Shown: one piece after another, positions 1-8,118 of the stretch
Layout of the letters: each line of letters starts with the position of its first letter
Numbering within the stretch: position 1 is the first letter of the stretch
Origin: Conyzicola nivalis
GTDB taxonomy: Bacteria; Actinomycetota; Actinomycetes; Actinomycetales; Microbacteriaceae
Reading direction: 5' to 3'
Assembly: GCF_014639655.1 (NCBI RefSeq)
Contig: NZ_BMGB01000002.1
Coordinates: 248,001-312,000, forward strand
Length of the DNA stretch: 64,000 bases
The notes under the pieces: model-generated
What the model saw: the letters and a program-made list of their open reading frames with translations, nothing else
Database searches by the model: none
Told to the model about the DNA's origin: nothing
Made by a program: the position numbers and the translations under genes

Positions 1-2
1 TG

Positions 3-365
3 AGACTGCTGATCCGCCAAGATCCGGATGGCACGGCCTATCTGTTCCAGCGCGGCAGCGAGATCCTCGGCACCATCGACACCGCCGTCGCGGGGGCGCC
101 CATGCCGACCGGTCCCGACGAGATCACCGAGCTCGCCGACGAGATCCTTCGCGGGCTCTTCCGCGGCGACTTCGCCACGGCGCTCGACCGCGCGGCCGCG
201 TTCTGCCGCATCACCGCGGCGGGCTGCGTGAGCGTGGCTGACGATGTCGACCTGATCACGCCCGAGCGGGGGAGCGAGCTCACCACCCGCGCTCTGCGGC
301 TCACCCTCACGGGCGACGAGTTGAGCACGTGCGCCCGACTGGACCGTGCGGGAAGTCTGGACTGA
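3..365 (+). CDS. C-terminal part of an unrecognised protein (5' truncated by window edge)
   Basis: An open frame enters from the left edge and ends at the TGA at 363-365, giving 120 visible residues with normal high-GC coding bias. The visible part begins RLLIRQDPDG and has a GTIDTAV stretch, a helical middle region and the C-terminal end ARLDRAGSLD. There is one Cys pair (AFCRITAAGCVS) but no motif I can tie to a family. The upstream part that would carry any diagnostic domain is outside the window. It precedes the sigma-factor gene but is separated from it by about 170 bases, so no operon link is claimed. Confidence 0.6.
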   Translation, partial: RLLIRQDPDGTAYLFQRGSEILGTIDTAVAGAPMPTGPDEITELADEILRGLFRGDFATALDRAAAFCRITAAGCVSVADDVDLITPERGSELTTRALRLTLTGDELSTCARLDRAGSLD

Positions 366-537
366 GGTCGCATCCAGCTTCGATCCGGGTAAAATAGATC
401 TCGCCGGGCCGCGGTAACCCCGGGCTCCACTAATAGCCGCTTCGAGCGGCCTTGCGCCGAGAGGCGTTCTGCGGCCCGGCACCTTCCTCGCCCGGATCGA
501 CACCCATCCGATTCACGCATCGCACCGAACTACTGTC
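366..537 (+). promoter_or_regulatory. Upstream region of the sigma factor gene with a possible -10 box
   Basis: This 172-base spacer contains TAAAAT at 390-395, a good -10 hexamer, which would give a leader of roughly 135 bases. No clear -35 element or strong Shine-Dalgarno is visible just before the ATG at 538. SigK-type genes are often autoregulated, but I cannot assign a sigma specificity from this sequence. Confidence 0.3.
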
Positions 538-1140
538 ATGCTTATGCTCGTGACCCGCGAGACCGACGACCGCCAGGACCTCGGTTCTGGTGAACCCCCC
601 ACACAAAACCAACTTCTGGCGCGCGTCGCCGCGGGGGATCAGGCCGCGTTCGCCGAACTCTACGACCAGATCGCGCCCCGGGTTCTCGGGCTCGTCCGCC
701 GCCTGCTGCGCGACCACGCGCAGTCGGAGGAGGTCACCCAGGAGATCTTCCTCGAGATCTGGCAGACGGCCACCCGCTACGACCCGGCCAAGGGCGGTGC
801 CTCGACCTGGATCATGACCATGGCCCACCGGCGCGCGGTCGACCGGGTCCGCGCTTCGCAGGCCTCGCGCGACAGGGATACCAAGATCGGCATCCGTGAC
901 TACGATGCCGACTACGACAACGTTTCCGACACCGTGCAGACCCGCATCGAGCACGAAAGGGTGGAAAAGGCGATGCTCCGACTTACCGAGTTGCAACGCC
1001 AGGCCGTTTCGCTCGCATACTACGGCGGGTACAGCCACAGCGAAGTGGCGAACCTGCTCAGCGTTCCCATCGGAACGGTGAAAACCAGACTGCGCGACGG
1101 CATGATCCGCTTGCGCGACGAATTGGGGGTGGCATCGTGA
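538..1140 (+). CDS. sigK: ECF RNA polymerase sigma factor, SigK type
   Basis: A 200-residue group IV (ECF) sigma factor. Region 2 occupies about residues 25-105, with the core-binding segment EEVTQEIFLEIW and the -10 recognition segment STWIMTMAHRRAVDRVR. Region 4 covers about 140-195 and has the helix-turn-helix HSEVANLLSVPIGTVKTRLR. The adjacent gene, overlapping by four bases, encodes an RskA-like membrane anti-sigma factor, which is the arrangement of the SigK/ECF19 group. In that group the sigma factor is released by proteolysis of the anti-sigma factor and drives surface or redox stress genes; the targets here are unknown. The start is uncertain: ATG 538 and ATG 544 are both possible, with no decisive ribosome site. 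Confidence 0.88.
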   Translation: MLMLVTRETDDRQDLGSGEPPTQNQLLARVAAGDQAAFAELYDQIAPRVLGLVRRLLRDHAQSEEVTQEIFLEIWQTATRYDPAKGGASTWIMTMAHRRAVDRVRASQASRDRDTKIGIRDYDADYDNVSDTVQTRIEHERVEKAMLRLTELQRQAVSLAYYGGYSHSEVANLLSVPIGTVKTRLRDGMIRLRDELGVAS

Positions 1141-1979
1141 ACGACGACAAACGAGAGTCGGCCGACGATCCGGCCACACTTTTGGGAGCCTACGTGCTGA
1201 ATGCCCTGTCCATCGAGGAGCGTGCGGCGTTCGAGGCCCACCTCGCCGAATCAGAGACCCTGCGCCACGAGACGACCGAACTCGCCGACACCGCGGTGCT
1301 GCTGGGCGGCGCCATCGCACCCGTGCAGCCTTCCGCGGCGCTGAAGGCCAACATCATGAGCCTCATCGCGTCGACCCCGCAGCTGCCGGCCGTCACTGGT
1401 CCGGTTGCGGGAGAGTCGGATGCCGCGGCTCCCGTCACCCGGCTGACCGCCGTGCCGGCTCCCGCTGCGTCCACTCCTAAGCTCACGCCCGCCGCCCAGA
1501 AGGCCCAGTCCCGCTGGTTCACCCGGCCCGCCGTCGCCCTCGTGTCCGCGGCGGCTGTCGTCGGGCTCATCCTCGGCGGTGGCGTGCTCGTCAACACGAT
1601 CGGCGAATCGCAGTCGCAGCAGCTCGCGGCCGACCAGCTCGCCGCCATCAACGCTTCCCGCGACATGCAGCAGGCGGTCGCCGAGGTCGAGGGTGGCGGA
1701 ACGGCCACCTTGGTCTGGTCGAACGAGCTGGCCAGTTCGGCGATGATTGTCGACGGCCTGCCTGCGCTTCCCGACGACAAGGTCTACGAGCTCTGGTACA
1801 TCGACACCGAGAGTGTCGCGCGTCCCGCTGGCACGTTCGGCGTCGGCGAGAACGGCGCCACCTGGCGCGTGCTCGAGGGCGAGATGCACGCCGGAGACAC
1901 CGTGGGCGTCACCGTGGAGCCCGACGGCGGCTCCAAGACCCCCACGACGGCCCCGATCGTCGCCATCGCCAGCGCGTAG
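1137..1979 (+). CDS. rskA: Anti-sigma-K factor RskA-like membrane protein
   Basis: A 280-residue single-pass membrane protein that starts at a GTG overlapping the sigma factor stop (GTGA), implying translational coupling. The cytoplasmic N-terminus (about 1-90) has the LGAYVLNALSIEERAAFEAHL pattern of RskA-type sigma-binding domains but lacks the zinc-binding HxxxCxxC of ZAS anti-sigma factors. An Ala/Pro-rich linker precedes one hydrophobic segment at about 131-155. The remaining 125 residues form the extracytoplasmic RskA domain with the characteristic VYELWYID stretch. It should hold SigK inactive at the membrane until site-1/site-2 proteolysis. Function is inferred from family and gene order. 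Confidence 0.88.
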   Translation: MNDDKRESADDPATLLGAYVLNALSIEERAAFEAHLAESETLRHETTELADTAVLLGGAIAPVQPSAALKANIMSLIASTPQLPAVTGPVAGESDAAAPVTRLTAVPAPAASTPKLTPAAQKAQSRWFTRPAVALVSAAAVVGLILGGGVLVNTIGESQSQQLAADQLAAINASRDMQQAVAEVEGGGTATLVWSNELASSAMIVDGLPALPDDKVYELWYIDTESVARPAGTFGVGENGATWRVLEGEMHAGDTVGVTVEPDGGSKTPTTAPIVAIASA

Positions 1980-2037
1980 GCACACCCGGTCCCCCTGACC
2001 GCCTCCGGGTCATCCGGAAACTCCACCGCCACCTTTT

Positions 2038-2335
2038 CGCAACTCAGGCAGAATCGCGGATGCCGCGGCGCCCGCCCCGCGTCGGCGCGGTACCCCGGCT
2101 CGTCCCACACATCCAGCCTGAGTTGCGCGACGGGCGTTCGTCATTCAGGACGGATCCCGCCGCTGCCGCCGGCGTGATCACGCCGGTGTGCCGTGCCCGC
2201 GCCCCGGATCATCCTGAATCACGAACACGACCCGCCACTCCTCCTCGCAACTCAGGCAGAATCGCGGATACCGCGGCGCCCGCCCCGCAACGGTGCGGGC
2301 CGGCCGGCTCCCGGGCGAACCCAGCCTGAGTTGCG
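2038..2335. repeat. Mosaic of three palindromic modules (B-A-B) in a convergent spacer
   Basis: Three inverted-repeat modules lie head to tail in the space between rskA and pstB. Module B occurs at 2038-2127 and 2246-2335: each is 90 bp, bounded by CGCAACTCAGGC and GCCTGAGTTGCG. Module A occupies 2137-2225 (89 bp), bounded by TTCGTCATTCAGGA and TCCTGAATCACGAA. The same modules recur, in opposite orientation, at 24666-25075, and their interiors are also conserved there. No open reading frame with coding character is present, so this is a non-coding dispersed repeat resembling enterobacterial BIME mosaics in architecture. No transposase is nearby. Confidence 0.85.
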
Positions 2336-2345
2336 CGCGGGGCAG

Positions 2346-2383
2346 ACGAAAAAACGCCCCGCAGATGCGGGGCGTTTTTTCGT
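2346..2383 (-). terminator. Intrinsic terminator for the pst operon (bidirectional)
   Basis: A perfect 17-bp stem (2346-2362 pairing with 2367-2383) with a four-base loop combines a GC-rich core, CGCCCCGC, with six A residues on one side and six T residues on the other. It lies 15 bases beyond the pstB stop on the minus strand and could also stop read-through from rskA or the repeat region on the plus strand. Confidence 0.9.
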
Positions 2384-2398
2384 GGCGCTGACGGCTCG

Positions 2399-3178
2399 TT
2401 ATCCGAACTTGCCGGAGACGTAGTCCTCGGTCGCCTGGACGCTCGGCTTGGAGAACATGGTCGCGGTGTCGTCGTACTCGATGAGCTTGCCGGGGGCGCC
2501 GGTGCCGGCGATGTTGAAGAACGCCGTCTTGTCGGAGACGCGCGACGCCTGCTGCATGTTGTGGGTCACGATCACGATCGTGTAGTCGGTCTTCAGCTCC
2601 TCGATGAGGTCTTCGATCGCGAGCGTGGAGATCGGGTCGAGGGCCGAGCACGGCTCGTCCATCAGGATGACCTCGGGGGAGACGGCAATCGCGCGGGCGA
2701 TGCAGAGACGCTGCTGCTGTCCACCGGAGAGACCCGATCCGGGCAGTGCCAGGCGGTCCTTCACCTCTTTCCAGAGGTTGGCGCCCTGCAGGCTCTTCTC
2801 GACGAGGTCGTCGCCCTCGCTCTTCGACATGCGCGTGTTGTTCAGCTTGACGCCGGCGAGCACGTTGTCGCGGATCGACATCGTCGGGAACGGGTTGGGG
2901 CGCTGGAAGACCATGCCCACCTGGCGGCGCACGAGCACCGGGTCGACGCCGGACGCGTAGAGGTTGTTGCCGTCGATGCGTACTTCACCCTCGACGTGGG
3001 CGCCGGGGATGACCTCGTGCATGCGGTTGAGCGTGCGCAGGAAGGTGGACTTGCCGCAACCGCTCGGGCCGATGAAGGCGGTGACGGTGCGGGGTTCGAT
3101 CGTCAACGTGACATCTTCGACAGCCTTGAACTTGCTGTAGTAGACGTTGAGGTCGTTGACTTCAATGCGCTTGGACAC
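2399..3178 (-). CDS. pstB: Phosphate ABC transporter ATP-binding protein PstB
   Basis: A 259-residue cytoplasmic ATPase that powers high-affinity phosphate import by PstSCAB. Walker [10 protein letters not shown] is near residues 37-45, the Q-loop lies in [12 protein letters not shown], the ABC signature is LSGGQQQR and Walker B is [12 protein letters not shown]; the H-loop histidine is in IVTHNMQQ. The length is normal for PstB. GTG 3178 is supported by an AAGGAAA ribosome site. It is the last gene of the minus-strand order pstS-pstC-pstA-pstB, 32 bases after pstA, and ends at a strong terminator. Confidence 0.97.
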   Translation of the reverse strand: MSKRIEVNDLNVYYSKFKAVEDVTLTIEPRTVTAFIGPSGCGKSTFLRTLNRMHEVIPGAHVEGEVRIDGNNLYASGVDPVLVRRQVGMVFQRPNPFPTMSIRDNVLAGVKLNNTRMSKSEGDDLVEKSLQGANLWKEVKDRLALPGSGLSGGQQQRLCIARAIAVSPEVILMDEPCSALDPISTLAIEDLIEELKTDYTIVIVTHNMQQASRVSDKTAFFNIAGTGAPGKLIEYDDTATMFSKPSVQATEDYVSGKFG

Positions 3179-3210
3179 TTGGTTTCCTTATGTTCTGCTG
3201 GCCGGTGAGG

Positions 3211-4311
3211 CTAGCGGCCGAGCTTGGGGGAGAAGATCCGGGCGATGAGACGGGCGATGAGGTTGAGCACCATAACGATCACGATGAGGGTGAGCGCTCC
3301 GGCCCATGCGCGGTCGAGATAGGGCTGCACGTCGCTTCCGGGGTTCGCGTACTGGGTGTACACGAACACGGGGAGGGACATCATCTTCTCGTCGAACAGG
3401 TTGTAGTTCATGCTGGCGGTAAAGCCGGCGATGATGAGCAGCGGCGCGGTCTCGCCGATCACGCGCGAGATGGCCAGCGTGATGCCGGTCGTGATGCCCG
3501 CGATCGAGGTGGGAATGACGATCTTGAGGATCGTGAGCCACTTGGGAACGCCCAGTGCGTAGGATGCCTCGCGCAGTTCGTTCGGGACCAGCTTGAGCAT
3601 TTCCTCGCTCGAGCGCACCACGACGGGAACCATCAGCAGCGACAGCGCGATTGCGCCGCCGAGGCCGAAGCGGATGCCCGGGTCGTCGAAGAGGAGCGAG
3701 AAGAACGCGAAAGCGAACAGGCCGGCGACGATCGACGGGATGCCCGTCATGACGTCGACGAAGAAGGTGATCGCGCGGGCGAGCTGGCCGCGGCCGTATT
3801 CGACGAGGTAGATCGCGGTGAGCAGGCCGATCGGAACCGAGATGAGGGTCGCGGCGCCGGTGATGAGCAGCGTGCCCATGATGGCGTGCAGGGCGCCGCC
3901 GCCCTCACCGACGACGTTACGCATCGACTGCGAGAAGAAAGCCAGGTCGAAACGGGCCGTGCCGTTGACGAGCACGGTGAAGAGCAGGGACACGAGCGGC
4001 AGCAGCGCGATGATGAAGGCGGTCGCGACGAGCGACGTCACGAGACGGTCGCGGGCCTGGCGCGCACCCTCGACGAGATACGTGACCGAGAAGATCAGGA
4101 TGTCGAAGAGGACGGTGCCGAGGAAGAGCGCGGCGGCGATGTTGAACTCGGTCTCGCCCGCCATCGCGATGATTGCGAAGACGACGATGAAGACGAGCCA
4201 GCTGAGGGCGAGCAGTGCCCACGGCGCCCAGCGGGGCAGACGGCCCGAGGTGAGGGCGTTGGTGGTGGGGGTGCGGGTTTCGACGGGCGGCGTGGCCGTT
4301 GCGGTGCTCAC
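3211..4311 (-). CDS. pstA: Phosphate ABC transporter permease PstA
   Basis: A 366-residue inner-membrane permease subunit of the phosphate importer. After a hydrophilic N-terminus (about 1-30) there are several early membrane spans and then the PstA core (about 145-366), with the cytoplasmic EAA-type loop that docks on PstB near REASYALGVPKWLTILKIVIP. It is longer than enterobacterial PstA because of an N-terminal extension with two or three extra hydrophobic segments, a form seen in actinobacteria. The GTG start shares one base with the pstC stop, so the two permeases are translationally coupled. Confidence 0.95.
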   Translation of the reverse strand: MSTATATPPVETRTPTTNALTSGRLPRWAPWALLALSWLVFIVVFAIIAMAGETEFNIAAALFLGTVLFDILIFSVTYLVEGARQARDRLVTSLVATAFIIALLPLVSLLFTVLVNGTARFDLAFFSQSMRNVVGEGGGALHAIMGTLLITGAATLISVPIGLLTAIYLVEYGRGQLARAITFFVDVMTGIPSIVAGLFAFAFFSLLFDDPGIRFGLGGAIALSLLMVPVVVRSSEEMLKLVPNELREASYALGVPKWLTILKIVIPTSIAGITTGITLAISRVIGETAPLLIIAGFTASMNYNLFDEKMMSLPVFVYTQYANPGSDVQPYLDRAWAGALTLIVIVMVLNLIARLIARIFSPKLGR

Positions 4312-5267
4312 TAGTTGGCTCCAGAGAACGCCTTGCGGCGGTTGATGACTACGCGGGCGATGGAGTTGATCACGAAGGTGATGGCGAACAGGATGAGGCC
4401 CGTCGCGATGAGCGCGTTCACGCCGACGCCGTGGGCCTCGGGGAAGTTCAGCGCGATGTTACCGGCGATGGTGGGGGAGTTCGTCGATCCGGTGAGGACG
4501 AAGCTGATGACGAGTGCGGGCGACAACACCATGGCGACCACCATCGTCTCGCCGAGCGCCCGGCCGAGACCGAGCATCGCGGCGGAGATCATTCCGGGGC
4601 GACCGAACGGCAGCACGGCCATCTGGATCATTTCCCAGCGCGTAGCGCCGAGGGCCAGCGCGGCCTCCTCGTGCAGCGTCGGCGTCTGCAGGAAGACCTC
4701 GCGGGTGACCGCGGTGATGATCGGGATGATCATGACGGCCAGCACGATGGCCACGGTGAGTACCGTGCGACCGGTGCCCGAGACGGGAGGGGTGAAGAGC
4801 GGGAACCAGCCGAAGTTGTCGACCAGCCAGTTGTAGAGCGGGGTGACGGCGGGGGCGAGGACCTTGATGCCCCAGAGGCCGAAGACCACCGAAGGAACCG
4901 CGGCGAGCAGGTCGATGATGTAGCCGAGCGTCTGTGCGACGCGGCGGGGCGCGTAGTGGGAGATGAACAGCGCGATGCCGATGGAGACCGGAAGGGCCAT
5001 GAGCAGGGCCAGGAAGGCCGCCCAGACGGTGCCGAAGGCGAGCGGAGCGACGAACTCCCAGAAACTCGACGGCGAGCCCTTGAGCTCGGCGGGATCGGCC
5101 ATCAGAGCGGGGATGCTCTGGGCGATCAGGAAGACGGCCACGGCGGCGAGGGCCACGAGGATGATGACACCCGCGGTCACGGTGCTCGTTGTGAAGATGC
5201 GGTCCCCGAGCCGGAGCTTGGCTCTAGGCGACACTCGTGCTGTCGTCATTCGTGTTCCGGGACCCAT
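4311..5267 (-). CDS. pstC: Phosphate ABC transporter permease PstC
   Basis: A 318-residue permease that pairs with PstA to form the transmembrane channel of the Pst system. About six hydrophobic spans are visible, the first near residues 30-52 (TAGVIILVALAAVAVFLIAQ). The ABC-docking EAA loop is EEAALALGATRWEMIQMAVLP near residue 200 and is followed by GLGRALGETMVVAMV. The start at 5267 could be replaced by an in-frame ATG at 5249 (MTTARVSPR), which begins closer to the usual PstC N-terminus. An 83-base spacer with a strong hairpin separates it from pstS. Confidence 0.95.
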   Translation of the reverse strand: MGPGTRMTTARVSPRAKLRLGDRIFTTSTVTAGVIILVALAAVAVFLIAQSIPALMADPAELKGSPSSFWEFVAPLAFGTVWAAFLALLMALPVSIGIALFISHYAPRRVAQTLGYIIDLLAAVPSVVFGLWGIKVLAPAVTPLYNWLVDNFGWFPLFTPPVSGTGRTVLTVAIVLAVMIIPIITAVTREVFLQTPTLHEEAALALGATRWEMIQMAVLPFGRPGMISAAMLGLGRALGETMVVAMVLSPALVISFVLTGSTNSPTIAGNIALNFPEAHGVGVNALIATGLILFAITFVINSIARVVINRRKAFSGAN

Positions 5268-5301
5268 CTGCTGGTTGTGGCGAAGAGGTGGAGACCTGAG
5301 G

Positions 5302-5333
5302 CTGTCGGGCTGCGGAGATCCGCAGCCCGACAG
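5302..5333 (-). terminator. Hairpin between pstS and pstC (possible partial terminator)
   Basis: Arms at 5302-5316 and 5319-5333 form a perfect 15-bp GC-rich stem with a two-base centre. On the minus strand it follows the pstS stop and precedes pstC, with no T-tract. Such hairpins commonly let a binding protein be made in excess over its permease by stabilising the upstream mRNA or attenuating read-through. That role is inferred, not shown. Confidence 0.65.
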
Positions 5334-5350
5334 TCACAAGGGGGGTGTTG

Positions 5351-6451
5351 TTACTTGATCGACTCGAGAGCCGTTGCGACCTTGGTGGACAGGTCGGCGG
5401 AGAGGGGAGCTGCACCGGCGGCGTCAGCAGCCTCGGCCTGGCCGTCCTCGGAGGTGAGGTACTGCGCGTAGGCCTTGACGAGCGGGCCCTGCTCAGCGTC
5501 GGTGTACTCCTGGCAAGCGATGATGTAGCTCACGAGAACCAGCGGGTAGTGCGACGGGTCGGTGGTCAGGCGGTCGAGCTTGATCGCCAGGTCGGTCGCT
5601 TCGCGTCCCTCGACGAGGGGCGACTCGGCGACGACTGCAGCTGCAGCCTCGGGGGTGTAGTTGACGAACTCTTCGCCGACCTTGATCGCTGCGACACCGA
5701 GGTCGCCGGCCTTGGAAGCGTCCGCGTAACCGATGGTGTTGGTGCCGTTGGTCACTGCGTCAACGACGCCAGTGGTGCCCTGTGCAGCCTCGCCACCAGC
5801 GTAGGGGAAGGGGTCGGCCGGAGCGGCGTCCCAGACCTGGGGAGCAACCTTGTTGAGGTAGTCCGCGAAGTTCTTGGTGGTGCCCGAGTCGTCGGCGCGG
5901 TGAACGGCCGTGATCGGAGCCGAGGGAAGCGTGGCGTCCTCGTTCAGTGCGGCGATTGCTGCATCGTCCCACGTGGTGATGGTGCCCTTGAAGATGCCGG
6001 CGAGGGTCGCGGCGTCGAGGTTGAGCTCGTCAACACCCTCCACGTTGAAGATCACGGCGATCGGGGAGATGTAGGCGGGGACCTCGACGTAGCCGGAGTC
6101 GGGGACGCAGGAAGCGAACTCGCCCGCGATCTCGTCGTCGCTGAGTGCCGAGTCGGAACCGGCGAACGAAACGCCGCCCGAGAGGAACGCCTCGCGGCCC
6201 GCACCCGAACCGGAGGGCTCGTAGTTGATGGTCACGTCGGGGTTCTCGGTCTGGAATGCTGCGACCCAGGCCTCCTGCGCGCTGCCCTGCGACGATGCGC
6301 CTGCACCGTCGAGCGTGCCGGAGAGGGTGCTCTCGGACTCGCCGGCGGGCGCGTCCTCGTTTGCGGCGCATGCGGAGAAGAGCATGGTGCCTGCGATAGC
6401 GATAGCAGCGACGCTGCCGAAACGCTTGAAGTTCGTTGTTGCCGTCTTCAC
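5351..6451 (-). CDS. pstS: Phosphate-binding lipoprotein PstS
   Basis: A 366-residue extracytoplasmic phosphate receptor. The N-terminus has a basic stretch, a hydrophobic core (VAAIAIAGTMLF) and the lipobox FSAC, so Cys becomes lipidated and anchors the protein outside the membrane. The phosphate-binding loops are recognisable as DGAGASSQ, PSGSGAGREAF and VSFAGSDSALSDDE. I chose the GTG at 6451, which follows GAAGGGAAACCC and gives a compact signal peptide; the longer upstream frame has no ribosome site. First gene of pstSCAB; PHO-box repeats lie about 95-115 bases upstream. Confidence 0.96.
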   Translation of the reverse strand: MKTATTNFKRFGSVAAIAIAGTMLFSACAANEDAPAGESESTLSGTLDGAGASSQGSAQEAWVAAFQTENPDVTINYEPSGSGAGREAFLSGGVSFAGSDSALSDDEIAGEFASCVPDSGYVEVPAYISPIAVIFNVEGVDELNLDAATLAGIFKGTITTWDDAAIAALNEDATLPSAPITAVHRADDSGTTKNFADYLNKVAPQVWDAAPADPFPYAGGEAAQGTTGVVDAVTNGTNTIGYADASKAGDLGVAAIKVGEEFVNYTPEAAAAVVAESPLVEGREATDLAIKLDRLTTDPSHYPLVLVSYIIACQEYTDAEQGPLVKAYAQYLTSEDGQAEAADAAGAAPLSADLSTKVATALESIK

Positions 6452-6522
6452 GGGTTTCCCTTCGGGAATGTTTTTTGAATACAGGATGAGGGCCGGTGCG
6501 ACCCAAGAGACGACGCTATGCG

Positions 6523-6567
6523 CGGAGGTTAACCAGACTCGCCCCACGAGGTGAACGGGAGGTAAAC
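6523..6567 (-). promoter_or_regulatory. PHO box and promoter region of pstS
   Basis: On the plus strand two adjacent 11-mers, ACGAGGTGAAC (6546-6556) and GGGAGGTAAAC (6557-6567), read as GTTTACCTCCC and GTTCACCTCGT in the pstS direction. That is the direct-repeat form of actinobacterial PHO boxes. A third half (CGGAGGTTAAC, 6523-6533) lies next to a -10 like TAGCGT (6518-6513). Phosphate-starvation control of the pst operon by a PhoP/RegX3-type regulator is expected. Confidence 0.75.
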
Positions 6568-6580
6568 AAGCGCGGAAGGT

Positions 6581-7528
6581 TTAGGCGACCGCCGGTCCGT
6601 GAGACTCCACGGCGACGATTCCGGGGGTAGTGGGGTCTAGTGCGATGTGCAGCACGGCGTACTCGCCCGTGGAGAGTTCTGCCGCCCTGCGCAGCGCGGA
6701 ATCGGTGCGCGTGCCGGTCAGCCGGGCGACCTCGAGAATGATGTCCGGCAGCACCGGTCCGTGGCTGCAGATCACGGCGGACACGCGCTTGGCGAGCCGC
6801 TTGGCCACGACCTTCTCGACGTTTCCGCTGCCGTCTTCCCACGCGTCCTGGCTCACGGCGTTCGACGACTTCACCGGCAGGCCGAGCGCACCGGCGAGCG
6901 GTGCGATCGTCGCGAGGCAGCGTGCCGCCGAGCTGCTGATCAGCTTGGCCGGAGCGTAGGCGGCGATGGCCGGTGCGACGCTCAACGCCTGGTCGACGCC
7001 CCGCTGCATCAGCGGGCGGGTCGAGTCGGCACCGTCCCAGGTGGAGGGCGGGACCGCCGTGCCGTGGCGCAGCGCGATGATCGCGAAGGTGCGGGCCTGT
7101 CCGGCGAGCAGCCGCTCCTCGAACCTGTCGATCACGTCGATGTCGTGTGCGTAGCTGAGCCGCTTGCGCACCTTCTCGATCGGCGCCCATTCCACGGCGG
7201 CGATCTCGTTGTTCGGCGTGAAGGTCGAGAGCTCGAGGGCGTGGTCGCTTACCTCGGCCGACCAGTAGTAGACGATCTTCTCCCGGCCGCTGGGCAGCGT
7301 GTACTCGACGGTGCCGAGCGGCGCGCCGAGGGTGATGGCCAGCCCGGTCTCTTCGGCGATCTCGCGCACGGCCGTCTGCGGAAGCGTCTCGCCCGGGTCG
7401 AGCTTTCCCTTCGGCAGCGAGACATCGGCGCGGGCGGCGCGGTGCACGAGCAGCACGCGGGCCTTGCCGTCGACGAGTCGCCAGACCACGGCACCCGCAG
7501 CCAGTACGGGCAGGGTGGAATCGCTCAC
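6581..7528 (-). CDS. mutT1: MutT1-like NUDIX hydrolase with histidine phosphatase domain
   Basis: A two-domain protein of 315 residues. The N-terminal NUDIX domain has the full box GX5EX7REUXEEXGU at about residues 41-63 (GKLDPGE, then REIAEETGL). The C-terminal half is a histidine phosphatase domain with the RHG motif ALRHGTA near residue 155 and the second histidine in CSHGP. This architecture matches mycobacterial MutT1, which hydrolyses 8-oxo-GTP/8-oxo-dGTP and diadenosine polyphosphates, and mutT1 is next to ppk in Mycobacterium as it is close to ppk here. I prefer GTG 7528, which has a GAGGA ribosome site; an ATG at 7561 would add 11 residues. Confidence 0.85.
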   Translation of the reverse strand: MSDSTLPVLAAGAVVWRLVDGKARVLLVHRAARADVSLPKGKLDPGETLPQTAVREIAEETGLAITLGAPLGTVEYTLPSGREKIVYYWSAEVSDHALELSTFTPNNEIAAVEWAPIEKVRKRLSYAHDIDVIDRFEERLLAGQARTFAIIALRHGTAVPPSTWDGADSTRPLMQRGVDQALSVAPAIAAYAPAKLISSSAARCLATIAPLAGALGLPVKSSNAVSQDAWEDGSGNVEKVVAKRLAKRVSAVICSHGPVLPDIILEVARLTGTRTDSALRRAAELSTGEYAVLHIALDPTTPGIVAVESHGPAVA

Positions 7529-7674
7529 CGCGTGGTCCTCGAAGTGTCGCTCGCGGTGCATAACGTCATACGGACATTCTGCCGGTACGGATGCCCACCC
7601 AGGCCACGTTCTCGTTTACGTAACATTCCTCAGTTGCGCTGGTGCGGCATCCGGGCCCTGAATAGCGTTGACGA

Positions 7675-8118
7675 ATGCTTCGGATGACACGGACCCTCGC
7701 TCTCGCGGCCGCGGGTGTCGCCCTGCTCCCGGCTCTCGCCGGCTGCAGTTCGGGCGCGTGCCCGGCCGTCGCCTACCTGTATTCCGTCGACGTGCACGCG
7801 ACGGGGGAGTTCGCATCACTCGAAGTGTGCGCCGACGGGGTGTGCACCGCGTCTACGGGCGGCGGAGCCGCGGAGGCCGTGCAACCGCCCGAGGGCGAGC
7901 TGCCGCCGTTCGCCCTGGAGCGCCGTTCCGACGGGCGGTGGAGTGTCACCTCGTTGCAATCCGCGCCCGACCGCCTCACCCTGCGCGCGCTAGACAGCGA
8001 CGGAGCGGTGGTCGCCGAGCGCGGCTACGAGCTGGAGTGGACCAGAACGGGCGGCTCGGAGCAGTGCGGAGGTCCCATGGAGACCCCCGCACTCGACTTC
8101 GACGCGACCGCGGACTAG
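7675..8118 (+). CDS. Small secreted lipoprotein of unknown function
   Basis: A 147-residue protein with a classic lipoprotein signal: basic N-terminus, hydrophobic core and lipobox LAGC near residue 24. The mature part carries several Cys ([20 protein letters not shown]), suggesting disulfide-stabilised structure outside the cell. No family is recognised. The gene appears leaderless: TAGCGT at 7663-7668 ends six bases before the ATG. Its stop overlaps the stop of convergent ppk in a shared CTAG (8115-8118), so the pair has no intergenic terminator. Confidence 0.75.
   Translation: MLRMTRTLALAAAGVALLPALAGCSSGACPAVAYLYSVDVHATGEFASLEVCADGVCTASTGGGAAEAVQPPEGELPPFALERRSDGRWSVTSLQSAPDRLTLRALDSDGAVVAERGYELEWTRTGGSEQCGGPMETPALDFDATAD

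Noticed and set aside
1980-2398. Possible CRISPR-like array or small RNA gene in the repeat region
   Set aside because: Repeats are 90-bp palindromic modules without constant short spacers, and no cas genes are present.
3190-4314. Long antisense open frames opposite pstA/pstC, ppk (8205-10322), sufS (35665-36927) and the ABC exporter
   Set aside because: They mirror the real genes in a GC-rich genome, have very biased composition (Arg/Asp/Glu/His-rich), no family motifs and no promoters.
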